Both the position numbers and the translations under genes were made by a program. This document shows, in pieces, positions 7,821-15,190 of a stretch of 35,981 nucleotides of DNA (the first letter of the stretch is position 1; every line of letters begins with the position of its first letter). Below the pieces are notes generated by a model. It had not been told where the DNA came from and made no database searches. It worked only from the letters and a program-made list of their open reading frames with translations. Where the stretch lies: NCBI GenBank assembly GCA_964487555.1, contig CAZART010000049.1:1-35981 (forward strand), in the 5' to 3' direction. Origin of the DNA: CAZART01 sp964487555 (GTDB taxonomy: Bacteria; Bacteroidota; Rhodothermia; Rhodothermales; VXPQ01).

Positions 7821-10800
7821 ATGCGTTGTCGTTTACTCTTTGCCGGTTCGCCACTGGCGAACCCGATTTCCTGGATGTGCTTGCCAGCGGCCTTTATTCT
7901 GCTCTTGCGCCGGTTCCGGCTAGAAACCTGGCTGGCAATCGCAGCAGCAATCCTAACTATTGTTCCGACTAGCGCCCGGGCACACGAGTGCGGACCTCCG
8001 TCCATGGAGATTGCCGTAGGAAAAGCGGCGACTTACACTATCGGGACGAATGCTCTTACGGACTATACAGTAACAGGCAACACCAATCCGACGGTCGCAA
8101 GCATCACGCCGGACCAGATCATTAGGGTGACTGACGGCGAGTTTGAAATCGAAGGGTTGGGTGCCGGCACGACGACGATCCAAATCTTCTGGGACGCGAG
8201 AAAATACAATGAGGAGTTGGATGAGGATACATGCGTAGTCGAGGTCACGGTGACCGCTGCGCCTTCCCCAGATCTTACCGTAAGCAAGGTGACCAACGCG
8301 CAGGACGTGAAGGTCGGCGAACCTATCGTCTATAGCATCACAGTCGCAAACACCGGCAGTGGCGATGCGCCGGACGTGACGCTCACCGACGCACTGCCGG
8401 CCGAAGTGAGCTACGTCTCTGCCGACGCCAGCCAGGGCGACTGCTCCGCATCCGACGGCATGGTTTCGTGCGCCCTGGGCACGGTGCCGGCACAGGGCGA
8501 CGCCGAGATCACGATTACCGTCCAGGCTGAAACGGCCGGTACCGCCGCAAACAGTGCCAATGTCTCCGGAGGTGGCGCGGACCCCGTCACCTCCCAGGAG
8601 GTCACGACTACCATCATTCCACTTGAGGTGCCGGGACGGCTAAAGGTGCGGAAGACGCTACGAATGGGCGGCTTGTCTACCGGAGTTGATTTGCCGCGCG
8701 GGTCGGCCATCATAGATGGGTCGTACACGTTCCGTATTACGGTTACGAACACCAGCACTGAGACCGCTCGTAATGTGATTATCGAGGATGAACTACCTTC
8801 CGGAATCGTCCCCGATGATTCTGACTATGCATCCACCCCATCCTGCCCGGTCGAAGGCATCGTCCTTCGGTGCGAGATAGACGAGTTGGTTGCGGGCGAA
8901 AGCGTGACGGTTACGTTTCCCATCAAATCGCTGAAATTGGGGATGTTCACGAACACCGCCTTCGCTGAAAGCGATAACGTGTTGGGGGGCGAAGGATCCC
9001 TGGACTTCGAAGTCATCGAGAACCCGTTCACGACCAACGTCGAGCCTGAGTCACAGACCGTCCATGTCGAAGAGAAAGGCTATGTCACATTTAGCGCTTC
9101 GAACACGAGTGATGTCGAACAATTGGCCCCAGTGGTCGTCCGCGCTAATGACGAAATGAATCTAGAAGTCCTCATTCCGAGCGGAGGAGTTTGCAAGAGG
9201 AATGACGAGGGGCATGCGTTCTGCGGCGCAGTTGTACGTGCAGGGGACGTATACACGCTGGGAGTAGAGATTACAGCCACTTTGCCGGGGGCATACGAGC
9301 TGGACTTTGTGATCGGCGATACAACGGCCACGTCTACCGTGGAGGTGCCCAGCGTACCGGAACTCACGAAGACGTCCTCGAACCACGTCTCCTCCGGCAC
9401 GCTCCTGGACCCGGTCAATACGTTCACGGGCGAGCTTTTCTTTGCCGCGCCCGCCTATCTGAACCTCCGCGGCCCGCTGCCGCTGGCCTTCCGGCGTTAC
9501 TACGCGAGCTTCCTCGCGCACGACGGCAAAGTGGCCGGCAGCCTTGGCCCGAACTGGTCGCACTCCTTCGATGGGCGCCTGCTCAGGTTGGCACCTGGCA
9601 TCGTCGAACTTATCAGCAGCCGGGGCCGCGCGACGACGTTCGAAAGCAGCGAGGGCGAGTGGGTGCAGGTCGACAACCTCGACGTCCCCTTCCAACTCAT
9701 TGAAGACGCCGGCGGCTTTGTCGTGGGCGATCTCCGCACGCAGCGGATCTACACCTTCGACGCCGAGGGCCGCCTTACGGAGATCGCCGACGGGCGCGGA
9801 AATGCCCTTGCGCTAACCTACGATGGTGACGGCCGTCTCAGCGAGGTAGACGACGGTCTCGGCGCAACCCTCAGCTTCAGCTACGCCGGCGACCGCCTCA
9901 CCGCCGTAACGGACGGCACGCGCACCGTCAGCTTCACCTACAGCGCTGGCGTGCTGGCGAGTGCGACCGACCCGCTCGGCCACACCACTACCTACAGCTA
10001 CGACGATGCGGGCGATCGCCCCGGCCTACTGACGGCGATGACACGCCCGGAGGGCAACGCACGCTATACGCAGGACTACGACGAGGACGGACGCGTCACC
10101 CGACAGACGACGGCGCTCGGCAACACCTACGCAATGTCCTACAACGAAGACATCACGACGGCGACCGATCCCCTGGGCCAATCGATACAGCATACGCACA
10201 CAGCTGCGGGAGAGCTTACCGCCTACACGGACGAGACCGGACAGACGGTAGAACTGGCTTATGACGAGGAGGGACAGCGCACGTCCGTCACCGATCGCAT
10301 GGGAGCGACCACCGCGTTCACCTTCCACGGGCCGTCCGGGCTCCCGGCCTCGAGCACCGTCGCCAATGGCGCCGTAACGACCTTCACCTACACCCCCCGC
10401 ACGACCGGTGGCCTCACCTTCTATGATCTTACAGGCGTCGGCTACGCCGACGGCACGTCGGTGAACATGAGCTACGACGACGATGGTAACCTGACGTCGT
10501 CGACCGATCGCGCGGGTGCGATGCGCGGCTACACGTACAACGAGCGCGGCGAGATGGTCAGCGCCACGAATCCCGAGGGCGGCGTCACCACGTTCGCCTA
10601 CAACGCCGACGGCACGCTGGTCTCCATACAGGATCCGTCGGGTAACACGACCACCTTCGCCTACGACGGCCTGCGGCGCCTGGTAAGAGCAACGTTTCCT
10701 GACGGTACGAACCGCACGTTCGCCTACGACGCCGCGGACCGCCTCACCGAGCTGACCACCGAGCGCGGCACGGCCTACGCGTTCGCCTACGACGATAACG

Positions 10801-13325
10801 GTAACCTGACATCCGTAACAGACCCGGCGGGTCGTTCGGTCCGGTACGCCTACGATGCGATGGACCGGATCGTCCAGGTGACGGACCGCCTCGACCACGT
10901 TCTCGCGATCGAATACGATGCTCTCGGTAGGATGGCCAGCCGCACCGACCGCACGGGCGCCACGATGCAGTTCGGCTACGACGCCCACGGGCACCTCACC
11001 TCCGTTACCGACGGCGGCGGGCAGATGTGGACGATGGCCTATGACGACGAGGGGGTGCTTACCGGACTGTCGAACCCGTCGGGCGAGACGACGACGTTCG
11101 CGACGAACGCCATGGGCTGGCCGACGCAGGTGACGAGCCCGATGGGCCACAGCACGCAGCTCGTCTACGACGTCCTCGGCCGCGTGACCAGCCTGCAGGA
11201 TCCGCGGGGCGCGACCACTACATTGTCCCGCGAGTCACGCGGCCTGCTCGACGCCGCCACTTTGCCCGGCGGCGCCTCGGCCTCCTACGACCGCGATGGC
11301 TTCGGTCTGCTGACGGCGGTGACCGACCCCAACAGCCAAAGCTGGGACTCGCCGCGCGACGATCTGGGTCGAACCACCGCCTTCACCGATCCGCTCGGCC
11401 GCTCGGCAACATATGCGCACGACGCCCGGAGCCGCGTGGTGCAGATCGAGCAGCCCCGCGGCCTGGGCGCCGTGAGCCTGACCTACGATGGTGCGAGCAA
11501 CCTGACGGGCATCTCACATTCGGACGGCACTACCCTTAGCTATAGCTACGACGACCACGGGCGCATCGTAGAAGTTACGGGCGTGACGCTCGAGCGGGAC
11601 GCATTGGGACGCATTGTCGAGTCCAATGGACTCGCCATCGGCCGCGATGCGGAGGGGCGCATCACGAGCGTGACGCTGCCGGCCGGGGAGGTCACGTACG
11701 GCTACGACGCGCGCGGCCTGCTCACGGAGGTGACCGACTGGATGGGCGGTACTAACACCTTTACCTACGATGCCGCCGGCCGCCGCACGCTCCTCAGGCG
11801 TCCCAACGGCGTTGCCACCCGCTACACGTACGACGCCGACGGTCGGCTAACCTCGATCGAAGAGATGCTGGCAGGCGACGACGAAGAGGTTGAGCTGGCT
11901 GCGTCGGTGCTCGAACGCGACGCGCGCGGCCAGATCACGCGCGCGACGCGCGACGTGCCGCTCATGCCGACCCTCACACCCGAACAACGCACCTACAGGC
12001 ACGACGCCGCCTCGCAGGTCGAGGGCTGGAATCACGACGCGCTCGGCCGCCGCACGGACGACGACACCCGTACCTACATGTGGGACGGACTCGGCCGCCT
12101 GACCCGCTCCGTCGAAGCCGGCGCGGGCGTGCAGCACGACTACGACGGCTTCGGGCAGCGCGTTAGCCGCACGGTTGACGGTGGCGCCACGCGCAGCTAT
12201 GTGTGGAACTACGCGCTGGGGTTGCCATCCGTCGCCGTCGAACGGAGCGGCAGCAGCGCCACGCACTACAATGTGCACACCCCCGGCGGCGACCTGCTCT
12301 ACCGGGTCGATGCGGAGACCGGCATGCGCCGCTATTATCATTATGATGAAGTGGGCAATACGCAATTCGTGACCGGGGACGCGGGCGAGGTGATTGCGGC
12401 ATACGCCTACAGTCCTTACGGCGAGGTGCTGACCGAGTCTGGCGAGACGTACGGCAATCCTTTTGCCTGGCAGGGACAGTTTGGCGTTATGCAGGAGGCC
12501 GATGACCTCTATTACGTGCGTGCCCGGTACTACGATGCGGAGTCGGGCCGATTCCTCTCCCGCGATCCGGTGAAGTCGACGCACCCGGCTACGATCAATC
12601 CCTATCAGTATGCCCGGGGCATTCCAGGAGCACGCGTGGACCCGACAGGCAGAAGGGACATACACGGACAGTGGGGAATTGCAGTTCGCTCTTCTCTTAA
12701 AAACATATATCTAGAGCGCAGGAGCATCGATGCTCAGGTATCCGAGCGCGAATCTGATCCTACTACGTCGATCATGACGGAGATGAACACGTGGTCTGAA
12801 GAGAAGCAGCTGCTCTTCGGGATTCAAGCATGGGTATTTCGGCCTGGACGGGCGGCCCAAGGCTCGGGGATCAAGGCGTTGAATCAAAGTGATCGCCGCG
12901 CTCTTGATGCTTCGCCCATGGCCGCCGTGGAAGAAGGCGACGCCGATGGCGAGTGTGCGGTCGCGCCGCAGACGCAGCGGGAGGCCGGCCAAAAATTTCA
13001 GGCGTTTCCATTCCTCGGGTATGGCGCATTGGCGTACGCCGAGAGTATACAAGACGCGTTGCTTGTTGGTGCACTGCTCGGGCAGATCGCGGGTCCCATA
13101 GGTGATGCGCAGGGGGCAACGTCCGTGCTGTTGTTCAGGCTGTTCATCGATGGACCCCGAGGCATGGACGACGGAAGATATGGTCTGGAATACATTCTGG
13201 AGAATCAAATTCGTGGAGAGACAAATGCGCACACCGATCCGCCGACGATCGATCTGCCGCCTGGTGAGGACGTTCCGGACACGAGCATCATGACGGAAAT
13301 GCCACAAAAACTGGTCATCTGCTGA
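7821..13325 (+). CDS. Giant secreted DUF11 and YD-repeat (Rhs-like) protein
   Basis: This 1834-residue protein has a long signal region ending in TWLAIAAAILTIVPTSARA (residues about 36-55). Next come a beta domain and two DUF11-type modules (VTNAQDVKVGEPIVYSITVA from about 160; FRITVTNTSTETARNVIIED from about 305). A DUF6531 domain (about 530-620, DPVNTFTGELFF, RYYASFLAHDG) opens the shell. About 900 residues of YD repeats (YDxxGRLT) follow. The RHS core near 1550-1607 (YYVRARYYDAESGRFLSRDP, NPYQYARG, VDPTGR) precedes a unique 220-residue tip. In Rhs proteins the YD repeats form a cocoon around the tip, which is often a toxin. This tip matches no toxin family I know, and no small immunity gene follows. 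There is no T9SS tail on the protein itself. GAGGGG lies 7 bp before the ATG. No VgrG, PAAR or T6SS gene is present. Confidence 0.9.
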   Translation: MRCRLLFAGSPLANPISWMCLPAAFILLLRRFRLETWLAIAAAILTIVPTSARAHECGPPSMEIAVGKAATYTIGTNALTDYTVTGNTNPTVASITPDQIIRVTDGEFEIEGLGAGTTTIQIFWDARKYNEELDEDTCVVEVTVTAAPSPDLTVSKVTNAQDVKVGEPIVYSITVANTGSGDAPDVTLTDALPAEVSYVSADASQGDCSASDGMVSCALGTVPAQGDAEITITVQAETAGTAANSANVSGGGADPVTSQEVTTTIIPLEVPGRLKVRKTLRMGGLSTGVDLPRGSAIIDGSYTFRITVTNTSTETARNVIIEDELPSGIVPDDSDYASTPSCPVEGIVLRCEIDELVAGESVTVTFPIKSLKLGMFTNTAFAESDNVLGGEGSLDFEVIENPFTTNVEPESQTVHVEEKGYVTFSASNTSDVEQLAPVVVRANDEMNLEVLIPSGGVCKRNDEGHAFCGAVVRAGDVYTLGVEITATLPGAYELDFVIGDTTATSTVEVPSVPELTKTSSNHVSSGTLLDPVNTFTGELFFAAPAYLNLRGPLPLAFRRYYASFLAHDGKVAGSLGPNWSHSFDGRLLRLAPGIVELISSRGRATTFESSEGEWVQVDNLDVPFQLIEDAGGFVVGDLRTQRIYTFDAEGRLTEIADGRGNALALTYDGDGRLSEVDDGLGATLSFSYAGDRLTAVTDGTRTVSFTYSAGVLASATDPLGHTTTYSYDDAGDRPGLLTAMTRPEGNARYTQDYDEDGRVTRQTTALGNTYAMSYNEDITTATDPLGQSIQHTHTAAGELTAYTDETGQTVELAYDEEGQRTSVTDRMGATTAFTFHGPSGLPASSTVANGAVTTFTYTPRTTGGLTFYDLTGVGYADGTSVNMSYDDDGNLTSSTDRAGAMRGYTYNERGEMVSATNPEGGVTTFAYNADGTLVSIQDPSGNTTTFAYDGLRRLVRATFPDGTNRTFAYDAADRLTELTTERGTAYAFAYDDNGNLTSVTDPAGRSVRYAYDAMDRIVQVTDRLDHVLAIEYDALGRMASRTDRTGATMQFGYDAHGHLTSVTDGGGQMWTMAYDDEGVLTGLSNPSGETTTFATNAMGWPTQVTSPMGHSTQLVYDVLGRVTSLQDPRGATTTLSRESRGLLDAATLPGGASASYDRDGFGLLTAVTDPNSQSWDSPRDDLGRTTAFTDPLGRSATYAHDARSRVVQIEQPRGLGAVSLTYDGASNLTGISHSDGTTLSYSYDDHGRIVEVTGVTLERDALGRIVESNGLAIGRDAEGRITSVTLPAGEVTYGYDARGLLTEVTDWMGGTNTFTYDAAGRRTLLRRPNGVATRYTYDADGRLTSIEEMLAGDDEEVELAASVLERDARGQITRATRDVPLMPTLTPEQRTYRHDAASQVEGWNHDALGRRTDDDTRTYMWDGLGRLTRSVEAGAGVQHDYDGFGQRVSRTVDGGATRSYVWNYALGLPSVAVERSGSSATHYNVHTPGGDLLYRVDAETGMRRYYHYDEVGNTQFVTGDAGEVIAAYAYSPYGEVLTESGETYGNPFAWQGQFGVMQEADDLYYVRARYYDAESGRFLSRDPVKSTHPATINPYQYARGIPGARVDPTGRRDIHGQWGIAVRSSLKNIYLERRSIDAQVSERESDPTTSIMTEMNTWSEEKQLLFGIQAWVFRPGRAAQGSGIKALNQSDRRALDASPMAAVEEGDADGECAVAPQTQREAGQKFQAFPFLGYGALAYAESIQDALLVGALLGQIAGPIGDAQGATSVLLFRLFIDGPRGMDDGRYGLEYILENQIRGETNAHTDPPTIDLPPGEDVPDTSIMTEMPQKLVIC
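12651..13322 (+). other. Variable C-terminal tip of the Rhs-like protein
   Basis: Downstream of the VDPTGR end of the RHS core the protein changes character completely: less glycine and tyrosine, no YD repeats, and a hydrophobic block (GYGALAYAESIQDALLVGAL) around residues 1735-1760. SIMTEM occurs twice, at 12768-12785 and 13284-13301, bracketing most of the tip. No catalytic motif is recognised. By analogy with other Rhs proteins this is the cargo region. Confidence 0.55.
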
Positions 13326-13331
13326 GTCTCC

Positions 13332-13844
13332 ATGCTAACCGAAATCCCGATCCGTCCTCTCACATTGATTTTAGTGGCTACGTTCACCTTGTTGACGAAC
13401 GGGTCGGTCACCGCGCAATCCTATACCGTCGATTACACGTACGACGAGCAGGGCCGCCTCACAGAGGCCACGTACGGCGATAGCACAGCCATCGATTACA
13501 CCTACGACGCGGCCGGCAATATCACGGCCGTCGACATCGCCGCGATCAACGTCGGCACGGAAGCGCAGGAGGGGGTACCCGAGGCATTTGCATTCCATCC
13601 GGCATACCCAAATCCCTCACGAGGTGCCACGACGTTGTCCTTCGATGTAAGAGAGCGCACGCACGTCCGCCTTGCCATGTTCGACGTACTGGGGCGGCAG
13701 GTGGCCGTGCTGGTCGATGAAGATCATACGGCCGGCCGCTACACCACGACGTTCGGCGGACGATCCCTCCCGGCCGGGCTTTACTTCTACGCCATCGAGA
13801 TGGGCGACTTTCGCGCAGTGCAGAAGCTCGTGCTGGTGAGGTGA
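13332..13844 (+). CDS. Small secreted protein: signal peptide, two YD motifs, T9SS tail
   Basis: This 170-residue protein starts 6 bp after the stop of the giant YD gene. It has a signal peptide (PLTLILVATFTLLTNGSVTA, residues about 9-28), then two adjacent YD motifs (YTYDEQGRLTEATYG and YTYDAAGNITAVDI, residues about 35-75). It ends with a complete T9SS type A sorting domain: AYPNPSRGATTLSFDV, MFDVLGRQVAVLVDED, AGLYFYAIEMGDFRAVQKLV. Such a tail directs export across the outer membrane and anchoring at the surface. The protein is mostly targeting signals with almost no cargo. It could be the leftover of a long YD protein after internal loss, or a small companion that supplies the sorting signal the upstream protein lacks. 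It is probably co-transcribed with the upstream gene. Confidence 0.85.
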   Translation: MLTEIPIRPLTLILVATFTLLTNGSVTAQSYTVDYTYDEQGRLTEATYGDSTAIDYTYDAAGNITAVDIAAINVGTEAQEGVPEAFAFHPAYPNPSRGATTLSFDVRERTHVRLAMFDVLGRQVAVLVDEDHTAGRYTTTFGGRSLPAGLYFYAIEMGDFRAVQKLVLVR

Positions 13845-13996
13845 CCTGCGGCCCTGCATCGCTGGCAGCCACGGTCATTTCGCAGTGAGCATCGTCGTTA
13901 GCAGAACGGTTTCGTCATGACCCCCGCACATCCTCCGCCAGCTCTCTGCCATCACCGGCACGCAGGCGCTGCCCAACGGCTCCCTCCGCAGACCGC

Positions 13997-14098
13997 CACG
14001 TTGCCGTCCTGTCGGCCGGTGCTCTTCCCGCCGGCATCTACTTCGTCGCCATCGAGATGGGCCCGCATCACACGTCGCAGCCGATGGTGGTGATTCGA
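13997..14098 (+). pseudogene. Stranded end of a T9SS sorting domain
   Basis: Thirty-four codons read HVAVLSAGALPAGIYFVAIE then MGPHHTSQPMVVIR, which is the last third of a T9SS type A sorting domain. The normal preceding part (PNPF..., LGR) is absent and there is no stop after VVIR, where these domains end. It is a relic of another secreted protein gene. Confidence 0.6.
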
Positions 14099-14106
14099 CG
14101 CGATGC

Positions 14107-14418
14107 GCTTTTCCGACCGCGCTCTTCACGAACGACTGGTTCTTCTCCTTCTCGGTGATCGCCGACCCGAGCGCGCGGTTCAACAACCGCACACAGGTCG
14201 ACTACGGCGGCGTCGACATTAGCGTGGAGGATGCCTCGGGAAACGTGCTCACCGTGACCGACGTTGCCTTCGACCACGTCACCTCGGGGCTGCCCAATCA
14301 GCTCAAGTGGAAGGTAGTGGGTCTGGAGGACAACCGGCGCTACACCGTCACGGTCTCGGACGTGATGGTGAATGGCGAGGCGAGAACGTTCAGTTATGAC
14401 GTGAATTTACAGTCGGCA
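14107..14418 (+). pseudogene. Fragment of a secreted beta-domain protein
   Basis: A protein-like stretch reads FTNDWFFSFSVIADPSARFN, VDYGGVDISVEDASGNVL, WKVVGLEDNRRYTVTVSDVM and ends near EARTFSYDV. It looks like one Ig-like or fibronectin-like module. It has no start or signal peptide of its own, lies in a different frame from the sorting-domain relic before it, and loses coding character after about 14410. The family is not recognised. Confidence 0.45.
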
Positions 14419-14534
14419 AATTCGGGGCAGCGCCGCGCAACTCACCTCCGACAATCGCCGCGGTCTCGATCTGCGCGTGCGCTTCCGGTCCGGTGCCGTG
14501 GCAAATGTTGTAAAGGAGCGGAATGATCTGAAAA

Positions 14535-14582
14535 ATAACGTGTTTGCGTAATATCAGCGGTTTGGGCCCTTCCCGTATCTTG
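14535..14582 (+). promoter_or_regulatory. Second copy of the 18-bp dyad operator with -7-like box
   Basis: ATAACG-N6-CGTAAT at 14535-14552 differs from the copy at 7021-7038 by one base, inside the spacer (TGTTTG versus TATTTG). TATCTTG begins at 14576, exactly 29 bp after the internal TTTG, as at the first copy. It stands 52 bp before a short broken signal-peptide ORF and about 640 bp before the 1964-residue gene. Confidence 0.5.
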
Positions 14583-14633
14583 TTTGAAGCCCTCCCATCT
14601 GCCTCCCACGATACATGATGGAAGATAAGATCT

Positions 14634-14747
14634 GTGGACGCCTCAGCCGCACAACTCATCAGATTGCTTCGTACGTCGCGGTGTGTGAGTCTCGTCCTCT
14701 TCTTGATGCTGCCCCCGGTCACGTCGTCGGCGCATACATCCATTTGA
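14634..14747 (+). pseudogene. Broken start of a secreted protein gene
   Basis: From a GTG at 14634 a 37-residue reading frame runs to a TGA at 14745. It contains a convincing Sec signal peptide: RLLRTSRCVSLVLFLMLPPV followed by TSSAHTS. The mature protein is lost at once; downstream frames to about 15080 show short protein-like pieces (GFELLLQEEQPRSGIVAFEV) in other frames. This is best read as a decayed secreted protein gene under the operator at 14535. An intact small peptide is less likely. Confidence 0.4.
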
Positions 14748-14927
14748 GGAGAATGGATGCCCGTCGACGCACTGCTCGCCACACGATACCGATCACCCGG
14801 ATACCTTCCACACCATCGCGCCATGAAGTGTCACATGCGGCGGGCCGGTGGGTCTTCCCCGCGGCGGGCGGTATCGACGGTGCCAACTTCGAAGTGCTCT
14901 ACCGGTGGAGCCCGGGCGCGGCTTCGA

Positions 14928-14950
14928 GCTGCTCCTCCAAGAGGAGCAGC
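14928..14950. repeat. Perfect 10-bp inverted repeat, 3-nt loop
   Basis: GCTGCTCCTC at 14928-14937, CAA, then GAGGAGCAGC at 14941-14950. The arms match perfectly. No T-run follows on either strand, so it is not an intrinsic terminator. It lies in decayed coding sequence. Confidence 0.6.
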
Positions 14951-15190
14951 CGCGCTCCGGCATAGTCGCTTTCGAGGTGAACGAGGCGGGGGCTGTCGCT
15001 GTTGGCCTGAAAATTACGCTCGGCCGCCTTCCGACGAACGTCCGAGTTTTTGCGTTCTGTCGGATTACCGCCATCTGAAGAATGCACATGAGTGAACACG
15101 TATCCCTCGTTTTTCGGCGTATGTAACAAGGTCTTGAGAAGTCGATAGACGACGAATGCCGCCGCGACGATTATCAACAGGTCATCTTCA

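Noticed and set aside
7061..8005. 314-codon minus-strand ORF
   Set aside because: It lies antisense to the response regulator and the start of the YD gene, both well supported, and shows no family features. High GC makes long shadow frames common.
8974..8985. Third copy of the dyad operator (ATAACGTGTT in the YD gene)
   Set aside because: Only the left half and part of the spacer match; the CGTAAT half and the downstream box are absent, and it is inside coding sequence.
10026..11150. 374-codon minus-strand ORF inside the YD gene
   Set aside because: It is the mirror of repetitive YD codons (repeating valine, glycine and arginine) and has no independent support.
7821..13325. Type VI secretion Rhs effector
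   Set aside because: No PAAR domain at the N-terminus and no VgrG, Hcp or T6SS genes nearby; a Sec signal and DUF11 modules argue for Sec-dependent surface display.
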